Origin: Candidatus Cryptobacteroides merdigallinarum
Lineage (GTDB): Bacteria > Bacteroidota > Bacteroidia > Bacteroidales > UBA932
Direction of reading: 5' to 3'
Assembly: GCA_017694655.1 (NCBI GenBank)
Contig: JADIMQ010000092.1
Location: 1-37,465 of the forward strand
Length of the DNA stretch: 37,465 nucleotides
Positions 29,353-37,465 of this stretch are shown piece after piece. A program made the position numbers and the translations under genes. The notes beneath the pieces are model-generated. The model saw only the letters and a program-made list of their open reading frames with translations. It searched no databases and was not told the origin of the DNA. How positions within the stretch are numbered: position 1 is the first letter of the stretch; each line of letters starts with the position of its first letter.

Positions 29353-31440
29353 ATGAAACTGAAACAGACAGTATGGATCATTGCCGCTGCTGTGGCGGTA
29401 TCCGCGTCCTTTTTCTTTTCCGTCCAGGAGGCTGCTGCCTACGAGGAGCGGAACTTTATCCACAAGGCTTATGCAAAAGCCCTCCACGAGTCCGGGGACA
29501 CCACTCTGGTGAAGGCAGGGGGCGGCTGGTTCCCTTATCCCGGTTACGGTGACAGGGCCGCATGGCAGAAAATCTTCGCCCAGGACGCCGGGCGCATCAT
29601 TTCCCTCGGGGAGGGCTACCTCGGCTACGAATGGAAGATAATCCCGGCCACGGCGTATCTCGAATACGAGAGGAGCGGGAACCGGAAGGTCATGGAAGAC
29701 CCTCTGGAAGCCAACAGGAAAGCCCTGAACACCCTTATCCTGGCGGAGCTCGCGGAAGGCGAGGGACGTTTCATCGACCAGATAGCCGACGGGCTCTGGA
29801 TGAGCTGCCAGATGACATCCTGGGTGCTTTCCGCCCATAATCCACGCCAGTCGAGCAATCGCGCCCTGCCGGACCCGAGGGAATATATCATAGACCTCGG
29901 CTCTGCCGGGTACGGTGCCACTGTAGCCATAGCCTACCATTTCTTCAAGGACAAGCTCGGTGAACTGGACCCGTCCATAAATTATTGCATAGAGGAGGCC
30001 GTAAGGGAAAGGGTACTGGACCCGTTCATGGACCTTACTCCGGAAGTCAGGAAGGCCAACTGGTGGATAGCGGACCAGTGGAAGCCCGGGGAGATAATCA
30101 ACAACTGGAACCCGTGGTGCAACTCCAATGTCCTGCTGTGCTACCTCCTCATGGAGAAAGACCAGGCGAGGCTCGATGCGGCCGTGCACCGCTCCATTAT
30201 CTCGGCTGACATGTTCCTGAATTTTGTCAAGAGCGATGGGGCCTGCGAGGAAGGCCCGTCCTACTGGGGTCATGCCGCCGGGAAACTGTATGACTATCTG
30301 GAGATACTGTACGATGCCACGGGCGGCCGGGTATCCCTTTTCGACAATCCCCAGATAAGGAAGATGGGGGAATATATCTCCAGGTCCTACATAGGTGATT
30401 CCAAGGTCGTCAACTTTGCCGATGCCACGGCCTCCCTGGTGCCTGACGTCTGCCTTACATACCGCTACGGAAGGTCCATGGACAGTGCAGAGATGGAGGA
30501 TTTCGCCCTGTATCTCCTGTATGACGGGAAGACGGGCCGGTTCCGTACCCCGTCGGTGCCCATAGGGAACGATACTTACCGGTCTCTCGAGGCCGCGTCG
30601 GTCCTGGTGGAGATGACAGGCAAGGTGGAGGACCTGAACAGGGAAGCCGGGACTGTCCCGGTGGAGAGTATCCTGGGCAGCCTGCGTTCTGGCGTGCCTG
30701 ACGCGTCCTGGTATCCGGAGACCGAGTTCTGCTACCTCAGGGACGGCCTCGGGAACTTCTTCGCGGCAAAGGGCGGCTTCAACAATGAGAGCCATAACCA
30801 CAACGACGTGGGTACTTTCATCCTCTACTGCGGCACCCGTCCACTCCTTGTGGATGCCGGCGTCGGTACTTACACGAAGAAGACTTTCAGCCCGGAGCGG
30901 TATACGATATGGTCCATGCAGAGCGACTGGCACAGCCTGCCCCTGATAAACGGGGTCTCACAGAGTTTCGGAGGGGAATACCGCTCCTCGGATGTCTCCT
31001 GCAACCCCGGAAAGCGGGAGTTCAGCCTCGACATGAGCGGGGCATATCCTGAAAGCGCGTCCTGCTCCTTGTGGGAGCGCAGCTACAAGCTGCACGACGG
31101 GCGTCTCGTGATAAAGGACCGCTTCCGCCTCGATGAAAGGAAGGCCGCGGACGTGGAGAACTTCATGGTGCTCGGGGAAGTGTACCTTCCAGGGGAGACT
31201 TTCGTCCATGACGGACAGGAGAGGACCGTACCTGCCGGGAAGGTAGTGGTGGTTGGAGACGGGGCCGCGGCCGGGATCTCCTATCCAAGGTCGCTGGAGC
31301 CGTCCGTGACTGTCAAGGCCCTGGAAGACCCGCGCCTGAACAATGTCTGGGGGCCGGAACTGCGCCGCATATCCTTCACTTCGGCTGCGGATGCCCCTCT
31401 CTCCGGTGTCTACGGTTTCGAGATAGAGATATTGCAGTGA
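29353..31440 (+). CDS. Heparinase II/III-family protein (polysaccharide lyase-like)
   Basis: 695 aa; signal peptide; N-terminal alpha/alpha domain with CEEGPSYWGHAAG; C-terminal KGGFNNESHNHNDVGTFILYCGTRPLLVDAGVGTY. Confidence 0.85.
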   Translation: MKLKQTVWIIAAAVAVSASFFFSVQEAAAYEERNFIHKAYAKALHESGDTTLVKAGGGWFPYPGYGDRAAWQKIFAQDAGRIISLGEGYLGYEWKIIPATAYLEYERSGNRKVMEDPLEANRKALNTLILAELAEGEGRFIDQIADGLWMSCQMTSWVLSAHNPRQSSNRALPDPREYIIDLGSAGYGATVAIAYHFFKDKLGELDPSINYCIEEAVRERVLDPFMDLTPEVRKANWWIADQWKPGEIINNWNPWCNSNVLLCYLLMEKDQARLDAAVHRSIISADMFLNFVKSDGACEEGPSYWGHAAGKLYDYLEILYDATGGRVSLFDNPQIRKMGEYISRSYIGDSKVVNFADATASLVPDVCLTYRYGRSMDSAEMEDFALYLLYDGKTGRFRTPSVPIGNDTYRSLEAASVLVEMTGKVEDLNREAGTVPVESILGSLRSGVPDASWYPETEFCYLRDGLGNFFAAKGGFNNESHNHNDVGTFILYCGTRPLLVDAGVGTYTKKTFSPERYTIWSMQSDWHSLPLINGVSQSFGGEYRSSDVSCNPGKREFSLDMSGAYPESASCSLWERSYKLHDGRLVIKDRFRLDERKAADVENFMVLGEVYLPGETFVHDGQERTVPAGKVVVVGDGAAAGISYPRSLEPSVTVKALEDPRLNNVWGPELRRISFTSAADAPLSGVYGFEIEILQ

Positions 31441-31459
31441 CCCCGGGGCAGGGACGGAG

Positions 31460-32455
31460 TCATTCCGGTATGCCGTCCCGGAATACTTGCAGACAGAACT
31501 CCTTCGGGACAGAGTCCATAGAGGCTGCATCCCGGAGGAGTCTTTTTATGAAGCGGATAATCTGTGAGGCTGACATCCCGTATGTCTTCTTCAGGTACAT
31601 TGCCAGGGTCATGCAGAGTGCGGCCGTGTAGAAAGGGTAGGATATGCGGCTCATATAGTCCCTGACATCCATGAGCCGGTTGAGGTGGTGTATGTAGACC
31701 GGTCCAGTGCGCGAGGCATGCCTGTTCACCGAAGCGCTGACTTTGTGGTATATCCGGGCCCCGGTCACGCAGGCCATCCGGACCTTCCTGCGCTTCATCC
31801 TGAGGGCGAGCTCGAAGTCCTCCTCGCCGTAGAAGAATTTTTCGGTGAAGATGCGGCCGTCTTCCGTGAGGATGTCGGGAGTGAAGAACATACAGCAGCC
31901 AGTGACGAAGGAGCATCCGATGATCTCCCCTTCCTTTACCGTGGAGACGTCCATGTTCCTGTAGTTGTATCTGCGGAATCCCCAGCGGATATCTCCGCCG
32001 CAGTTCCATATCCGGTCCTTGTCCCTGAAATAACTGATGAGGGGCGTCAATATCCTGTACTCCGGCCTGGCTCTGTGGAATCCTGCCAGTATGCCGAGGA
32101 AGTCCGGCTCCACTACAGTGTCGTTATTGAGCAGCAGGAAACTGTCAGGGGAGTAGTGCGAGGCATACCGTACCATGAGGTTGTTGGCCTTGCTGAAGCC
32201 GTTGTTTTCCAGGAGGTCGTACAGGACGACATCCCTTTTCCCAAGTTCCGGGAAGGTCTCCTCGCCGAGGCGGACACTGTGTGTCCTGGTGCCTTTCCCG
32301 GCACAGAAGTCCTGCAGCCTGCCGAGGGAGCCGTCTTCCGACCCGTTGTCCCCGAGGACTATGAAATAGTCGCCGAAGGTGCTCTTCATCAGCGATTCAA
32401 GGCATTCTATGGTGTCGTTGCACCCGTTCCAGTTAAGTATTGCTATGCAGACCAT
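31460..32455 (-). CDS. Glycosyltransferase family 2 (rhamnosyltransferase-like)
   Basis: 331 aa; VCIAILNWNGCNDTIECLESL, NNGFSKANNLMVRYA, LLLNNDTVVEPDFL, FFYGEEDFELALRMKR. Confidence 0.88.
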   Translation of the reverse strand: MVCIAILNWNGCNDTIECLESLMKSTFGDYFIVLGDNGSEDGSLGRLQDFCAGKGTRTHSVRLGEETFPELGKRDVVLYDLLENNGFSKANNLMVRYASHYSPDSFLLLNNDTVVEPDFLGILAGFHRARPEYRILTPLISYFRDKDRIWNCGGDIRWGFRRYNYRNMDVSTVKEGEIIGCSFVTGCCMFFTPDILTEDGRIFTEKFFYGEEDFELALRMKRRKVRMACVTGARIYHKVSASVNRHASRTGPVYIHHLNRLMDVRDYMSRISYPFYTAALCMTLAMYLKKTYGMSASQIIRFIKRLLRDAASMDSVPKEFCLQVFRDGIPE

Positions 32456-32513
32456 TGGCGGATATCGGTATATGGTTGTGCAGGCCGGTCCCGGGGAGCC
32501 GGGCCGGGAAGGT

Positions 32514-33410
32514 CTACAGGATATTGAGGGTCTGTTCCTTGATCTTTTCCAGCTCGTCCTTCATCTTGACCACTATCTTCTGTATATCGCTGTGGTTGGC
32601 CTTCGATCCGGTGGTGTTGATCTCCCTTCCCATCTCCTGTGCTATGAAGCCGAGTTTCCTGCCCGGGCAGGGCTCGTTCTCTATTGTCTCCATGAAATAT
32701 TTGCAATGCTGGCGCAGCCTTACCTTCTCCTCGTTTATGTCAAGCTTCTCAAGGTAGTATATCATTTCCTGCTCCAGCCTGTTGCTGTCCGGGGAGGCCC
32801 CGATTTCGGCGAGCCTGGCGACTATCCTCTCCCTGACCGCCTCGGTCCGCTCCTTTTCATGCTCTTCAATGAGGGGTATGTAGCCGAGGATGTTCTTTAC
32901 CTTCGATGTCACGTCTGCATAGAGGGATTTCCCTTCCTCGGTCCGGTACTCGCATATCCTTTCCAGGGCTTCTGCAATGCAGTCGCGCACCTTCTCCCAG
33001 TTGTCGTCGTTGATTATGTCCTGTTTCTTGCTCTGGTCTATTATGTCAGGAAACCGCATGACCGACCCTAGTATACGGGCGGCGTCCACATTCCCTTTCC
33101 CCGGGAACTCCTTCTCTATCATTCCGTTTATGTCCATTATCTGCCTGAAGTAGGACATCACGAGGCCGCTGTTTATCTCTTTGGCCGTCTCCGCGGCGTC
33201 TGCCTCGTAGGTGATGAAGAAATCTATGTTCCCTCTCTGGAGCTTCTGGGCAATCATCTGCCGCACGGAAATTTCCTTGTCTTTCGGGAGGAGCTGTGAC
33301 TTTATGCTTATATCAGCGTTCTTCCCGTTCAGTGATTTGATCTCTACCGTGATCTTCCCGGTCCCTATGGTGGTCTCGGCCTTGCCGTAGCCTGTCATTG
33401 ACTGTATCAT
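32514..33410 (-). CDS. YicC/YloC family endoribonuclease
   Basis: 298 aa; MIQSMTGYGKAET, IEIKSLNGK, C-terminal PGRKLGFIAQEMGREINTTGSKANHSDIQKIVVKMKDELEKIKEQTLNIL. Confidence 0.93.
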   Translation of the reverse strand: MIQSMTGYGKAETTIGTGKITVEIKSLNGKNADISIKSQLLPKDKEISVRQMIAQKLQRGNIDFFITYEADAAETAKEINSGLVMSYFRQIMDINGMIEKEFPGKGNVDAARILGSVMRFPDIIDQSKKQDIINDDNWEKVRDCIAEALERICEYRTEEGKSLYADVTSKVKNILGYIPLIEEHEKERTEAVRERIVARLAEIGASPDSNRLEQEMIYYLEKLDINEEKVRLRQHCKYFMETIENEPCPGRKLGFIAQEMGREINTTGSKANHSDIQKIVVKMKDELEKIKEQTLNIL

Positions 33411-33432
33411 CCTGTATTCCAGTTTAAAAAGG

Positions 33433-33440
33433 CAAAGATA
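33433..33440 (-). promoter_or_regulatory. -7 element TATCTTTG for the YicC-family gene
   Basis: CAAAGATA on + strand, 23 bp upstream of the start at 33410. Confidence 0.55.
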
Positions 33441-33617
33441 AATATTCTTGACTTTTGCTGTGTAAATTTTCCGGGAAAATCCATGGAAGTATTTTTTTGA
33501 AAAATTCAGGCAGCTGCCTGTTACTTTTTATGGTTCCAGCCTCCAGTTTCGGCGGTGCATCAGGAGGAGGACGGTATGCTCAATTTGCTCATCAATTTGC
33601 TCTCCCGAGGCGCAACA

Positions 33618-33752
33618 GGGGGTGACCCCAAAGCCCAAAAAAGTCCCATAGGGACCGCACCGGGTAGGTGCGAAACCGACGCCAGACCGAACGGAATGGT
33701 TTCGAAGAAAGACGTTTGAGGGTGACACAAAATCTCTTTTGGGTTCACCCTC
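33618..33752 (-). repeat. Mosaic hairpin repeat, copy 3 (inverted orientation; A-B-variable cargo-D-right arm)
   Basis: Reverse complement gives GAGGGTGAACCCAAAAGAGATTTTGTGTCACCCTC-AAACGTCTTTCTTCGAA-[unrelated ~28 nt]-CGCACCTACCCGGTGCGGTCCCTATGGGACTTTTTT-GGGCTTTGGGGTCACCCC. Confidence 0.85.
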
Positions 33753-33783
33753 TTCGCGGTGTGTCAGAATGCGGATTTTAGTA

Positions 33784-33791
33784 TATCTTTG
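33784..33791 (+). promoter_or_regulatory. -7 element TATCTTTG for the CreD-like gene
   Basis: TATCTTTGC about 64 bp upstream of the ATG at 33855. Confidence 0.5.
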
Positions 33792-33854
33792 CGCTGGACA
33801 CACCACTGGCAGGCGTATGGACCTGCCGGAATATTCAATGAAAATTTTTGGGTT

Positions 33855-35096
33855 ATGAAAAATGAAATCAGGAAAAACCTCTTTGTGAAAGGTATAGTCG
33901 TGGTCCTTACCGCATGTCTTATGATGATTCCCATCCTTATGGTCAGGCTCGTCGTAAATGAGAGGGAGGACCTTTCGGAAAAAGTGAGGGAAGAGATTGC
34001 AGCCTCCTGGGGTTACCGTCCGGTGATACATGCGCCTGTCCTGAAGATACCGTGCAAGGACAGGGATACATATCAGGACGCGGTCTACAGTGACGGCTTC
34101 CATGTCTGCCATTCAAGGAATGTTGAAATAGCCGCCGACGTGTCCGTGGAGCTGCTGCACCGGTCCATATACGATGTCCCGGTCTACCGTGCCGACCTGG
34201 ATTTCTCCGGGTCTGTAGTCATACCGGACAGGGAGCTCGTGGATGAAGCCGTACAGAACGGAGGATGCTGGCTCTACCTCGAGCTTGACGGACTGAAGGG
34301 GATAGAGGGGCGTCCGGTGGCTGAAATCGGGGGCAGGACGCTGGACTTCTCCACATCGGGCACATCGCTCAGGGTCAGGATACCTGCCGACGTGCTCCAG
34401 GCCGGTGTCCCGATAGATTATTCCTTTTCCCTGAAGCTCAAGGGCAGCGAGGGCCTGAACTTCTCCCCTGACGCCGATTCTTTCCGGCTGGCAATGAAGT
34501 CGGACTGGTACTCCCCGGGATTCAACGGGGGATACCTGCCGTCGGAACGGAACGTTACAGACTCCGGTTTCGAGGCGGAATGGGACATTTCATCCATGGG
34601 CCTTGCCGGAAGCAGCTATGACCCGGCGATTTTCGGCGTGGACCTTGTCGTGCCGGTATCCCAGTACCAGCAGACAGTCCGGGCGATGAAATATGCTTTC
34701 CTTGTCATCATCCTTGTCTTCATGGGCATCTTCCTTGTCGAGCAGGTATCCGGGAAAAATGTCAGCATAGTCCAGTACATTGTCACCGGATTTTCATTGA
34801 GCCTTTTCTATCTCCTGCTCCTGTCGTTCACGGAATATATCCAGTTCGGGCTGGCGTACCTGCTCTCGGCTCTTCTGACGGTTACCGCCCTGGGTGCCTA
34901 TTTCCGGGCCATACTCCGTTCCGTCCATGCCTATGCCTTCGCCGGTTCGGTGGCCGTATTCTACGGGTTCATATATCTGCTGCTGAAGCTCCAGACCGGC
35001 AGCCTGCTCGTGGGAAGCCTGGCATTGTTCGCGGTACTGTGCGTGATAATGTATTTCACGAGGAACGCAAACGGGAGCGGGACTCCTGGACAGTGA
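33855..35096 (+). CDS. creD: CreD-family inner membrane protein
   Basis: 413 aa from internal ATG; VYRADLDFSGSV, FNGGYLPSERNVTDSGFEAEW, FGVDLVVPVSQYQQTVRAMKYAFLVIILVFMGIFLVE, then several TM helices. These features characterise CreD. Confidence 0.85.
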   Translation: MKNEIRKNLFVKGIVVVLTACLMMIPILMVRLVVNEREDLSEKVREEIAASWGYRPVIHAPVLKIPCKDRDTYQDAVYSDGFHVCHSRNVEIAADVSVELLHRSIYDVPVYRADLDFSGSVVIPDRELVDEAVQNGGCWLYLELDGLKGIEGRPVAEIGGRTLDFSTSGTSLRVRIPADVLQAGVPIDYSFSLKLKGSEGLNFSPDADSFRLAMKSDWYSPGFNGGYLPSERNVTDSGFEAEWDISSMGLAGSSYDPAIFGVDLVVPVSQYQQTVRAMKYAFLVIILVFMGIFLVEQVSGKNVSIVQYIVTGFSLSLFYLLLLSFTEYIQFGLAYLLSALLTVTALGAYFRAILRSVHAYAFAGSVAVFYGFIYLLLKLQTGSLLVGSLALFAVLCVIMYFTRNANGSGTPGQ

Positions 35097-35208
35097 CCCC
35101 TGCCCTGTAAACCTTCCCTGGACAATATGGAAAGAGTGCAGAGGAAGGTGCAAATCCCGAATTTATCATTATCTTCGCAGTTTGTTAGGAAATAATCGGA
35201 TATTTGAT

Positions 35209-36885
35209 ATGGAAGAGATGAAAAATGAGGCGGTCGAGCCTCGTAACCTTAACTTTCTTGAAGAAATCATAGAGTCGGATCTCGCGTCCGGGAAATGTGA
35301 AAGCATAATGACCCGTTTCCCTCCGGAACCCAACGGCTACCTCCATATAGGGCACGCCAAGAGTATCTGCCTCAATTTCGGCCTTGCCAGGAAGTATGGC
35401 GGCAAGACGAACCTCCGTTTCGACGACACCAACCCTGTCAAGGAGGATACGGAATATGTGGATTCCATCAAGGAGGACATAAGGTGGCTCGGTTTTGAAT
35501 GGGAGAATGAAAGGTATGCCTCCGATTATTTCGACCAGCTGTACGAGTGGGCTGAAGAACTGATAAAGAAAGGCCTGGCCTATGTGGATGACCAGACCCA
35601 GGAGGAGATAAGGGCAGGCCGCGGGACTGTGCAGACCCCAGGGGTGGAAAGCCCGTGGAGGAACCGTTCCGTCGAGGAGAACCTGAAGCTGTTCCGCGAG
35701 ATGAAGGCCGGGAAATATGCCGACGGGGAGAAGGTCCTCAGGGCGAAGATAGACATGGCCCACCCTAATATGCTTTTCCGCGACCCCCTGATGTACAGGA
35801 TTATACATGCCAACCACCACAGGACCGGAGACAAATGGTGCATTTATCCGATGTACGACTATGCCCACGGGCAGTGCGACAGTATCGAGCATATAACACA
35901 TTCCATCTGCACCCTTGAGTTCGACGTGCACCGGCCGCTTTACGACTGGTTCATAGAGAAGCTCGGGATATTCCCTTCGCACCAGTACGAGTTCGCCAGG
36001 CTGAACCTGACATATACAGTGATGAGCAAGAGGAAGCTGCTCGAGCTGGTGAAGAACCATTATGTCAGCGGATGGGACGATCCCCGCATGCCTACGATAT
36101 GCGGTATCCGCAGGAGGGGCTATACCCCGGAGGCGGTAAGGATGTTCGCCGAGAAGGTGGGGGTGGCCAAGCGTGAGCAGCTGATAGATCTCCAGCTTAT
36201 GGAATGGTGCGTACGGCAGGACCTTAACGAACGTTCCAACAGGTATATGGTAGTGCAGGACCCGGTGAGGCTGGTCATCACGAACTGGGAACCGGGCAAG
36301 GTGGAGTGGTTCGACGCGCCTCTCAACCCTGCCAGCCCTGAAGGCCCGTTCCGCAGGGTGCCTTTCACGGGGGAGGTCCTTATAGAGCGTGCCGACTTCA
36401 TGGAAGAGCCGCCTAAGAAATATTTCCGCCTCAAGCCGGGCGGGGAAGTGCGGCTCAAGTATTCCTATATCGTGAAATGCGAGGAAGTTGTCAAGGATGC
36501 CGACGGTAATGTCACTGAAATAAGGTGTACCATGGACCCGGCCTCGAAGCCCGGGGCAGGTGAGTGGCGTTCCGTGAAGGGGACCATCCACTGGGTGTCT
36601 TCCTCCCATTGCAGGGAAGTCGAGCTGCGCCTTTACGACAAGCTTTTCACAGAGGCGCAGATGGGATCCATCCCGGAAGGGAAGGATTACAAGGAATACC
36701 TTAACCCGGATTCGCTCGTCGTGACTGCGGGATATGCCGAGCCGGCCCTGCTCGAGGACAATTCAGGTATTGCCGTCCAGTTCGAGAGGACGGGATATTT
36801 CTTCAAGGACCCTGACTCGACAGAGGAGAGGCCCGTGTTCAACAAGACTGTATCACTTAAGGATTCCTACAAGTTCGGCGCGTGA
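35209..36885 (+). CDS. glnS: Glutaminyl-tRNA synthetase
   Basis: 558 aa from ATG 35209; RFPPEPNGYLHIGHAKSICLNFGLA, RFDDTNPVKEDTEYV, MSKRKLLELV, WDDPRMPTICGIRRRGYTPEA. Confidence 0.95.
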   Translation: MEEMKNEAVEPRNLNFLEEIIESDLASGKCESIMTRFPPEPNGYLHIGHAKSICLNFGLARKYGGKTNLRFDDTNPVKEDTEYVDSIKEDIRWLGFEWENERYASDYFDQLYEWAEELIKKGLAYVDDQTQEEIRAGRGTVQTPGVESPWRNRSVEENLKLFREMKAGKYADGEKVLRAKIDMAHPNMLFRDPLMYRIIHANHHRTGDKWCIYPMYDYAHGQCDSIEHITHSICTLEFDVHRPLYDWFIEKLGIFPSHQYEFARLNLTYTVMSKRKLLELVKNHYVSGWDDPRMPTICGIRRRGYTPEAVRMFAEKVGVAKREQLIDLQLMEWCVRQDLNERSNRYMVVQDPVRLVITNWEPGKVEWFDAPLNPASPEGPFRRVPFTGEVLIERADFMEEPPKKYFRLKPGGEVRLKYSYIVKCEEVVKDADGNVTEIRCTMDPASKPGAGEWRSVKGTIHWVSSSHCREVELRLYDKLFTEAQMGSIPEGKDYKEYLNPDSLVVTAGYAEPALLEDNSGIAVQFERTGYFFKDPDSTEERPVFNKTVSLKDSYKFGA

Positions 36886-36898
36886 CGGCTGGTGGTTG

Positions 36899-37465
36899 CT
36901 ACAAGGCAGGGATTACCGTCTCCATCCTGGTCCCGCGGGAGCCTTTGACCAGGATGGTGTTTCCTTTGACTGGGTGGCTTGTGAGGTAGGATGCAAGGTC
37001 TTTCGAGGTCAGGAAGAAGCCTGTAGCATGTCCGTTCCCGTCTTTCAGGACCACGGATGAGCATACGGTATCCCCCGGGCCGCACGGCAAGGCAGGTATC
37101 CTGCTGTCTGCCGTGGCTGCCGCTTTCCAGAATTCTTCACCGACAAAGAATGCTGTGGCGGCACCGAGGCTTTCCACCTTTCTGATGATTTTACTGTGCT
37201 CGGCAGCGGATTCACTCCCGAGCTCGAGCATGTCGCCCAGCAGGACACATTTGGTACCGGCACTTATTCCTGCAAAATTGTCCAGGGCGGCTTCCATGCT
37301 TGTAGGGTTGGCATTGTAGGCATCGACTATGAGGACATTTCCCTCTGTCCTGATCATCTGGGAACGGCTGTTTGCCGGAACATACGCGGCAATCGCCTTC
37401 GCGGCGTCGGCATGGCTGATCCCGAAATACTCTCCCACGGCGAGGGCTGCCATGACATTGTCGGC
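36899..37465 (-). CDS. murF: UDP-N-acetylmuramoyl-tripeptide--D-alanyl-D-alanine ligase (MurF), C-terminal part; runs off the right edge
   Basis: ...VLIVDAYNANPTSMEAALDNFAG...CVLLGDMLELGSESAAEHSKI...ILVKGSRGTRMETVIPAL. Confidence 0.92.
   Translation of the reverse strand, partial: ADNVMAALAVGEYFGISHADAAKAIAAYVPANSRSQMIRTEGNVLIVDAYNANPTSMEAALDNFAGISAGTKCVLLGDMLELGSESAAEHSKIIRKVESLGAATAFFVGEEFWKAAATADSRIPALPCGPGDTVCSSVVLKDGNGHATGFFLTSKDLASYLTSHPVKGNTILVKGSRGTRMETVIPAL

Noticed and set aside
29290-30933. 547-aa antisense ORF opposite the heparinase-like gene
   Set aside because: Same shadow-ORF explanation; low-complexity R/G/P/V-rich translation.
31462-31482. Inverted repeat ATTCCGG...CCGGAAT at the glycosyltransferase 3' end as a terminator
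   Set aside because: Mostly inside coding sequence, short arms, and no T run.
33580-33602. 12-bp-period repeat TCAATTTGCTC x2 as a stand-alone regulatory site
   Set aside because: Only two units, no matching sites elsewhere in the window; noted only as a possible degenerate part of the copy 3 neighbourhood.
35185-36609. 474-aa antisense ORF opposite glnS
   Set aside because: glnS is unambiguous; the antisense frame is a codon-usage artefact.

Overview
The window looks like a Bacteroidales-type chromosome segment: SusC/SusD pair, hybrid two-component regulator (HTCS), and TAnnTTTG-type -7 promoter elements. It is densely coding on both strands.

Housekeeping genes: msbA-like ABC exporter, an HsdR_N-domain protein - cca - Xer recombinase - hpf operon, holA, a NatAB-like ABC transporter, a split 5'-nucleotidase, yicC, creD, glnS, and murF (partial at the right edge).

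Glycan metabolism: an N-acetylhexosamine-1-kinase-like protein, a CBM9-like protein, and a polysaccharide utilization locus (GH2 beta-galactosidase, GH16, HTCS, SusC, SusD, GH20). The enzyme set fits mucin O-glycan or poly-LacNAc breakdown. A heparinase II/III-like protein is also present.

The most unusual content is a mosaic family of multi-hairpin intergenic repeats: two copies bracketing an orphan vsr gene (8173-9310), and a third inverted copy with different internal cargo in the yicC/creD divergent intergenic region (33618-33752). Stem positions are conserved while loops vary, one stem shows paired substitutions, and an 83-bp module is perfectly repeated on both sides of vsr.

No tRNA, rRNA or CRISPR array was recognised. 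All calls are by eye from motifs; no database search was run.
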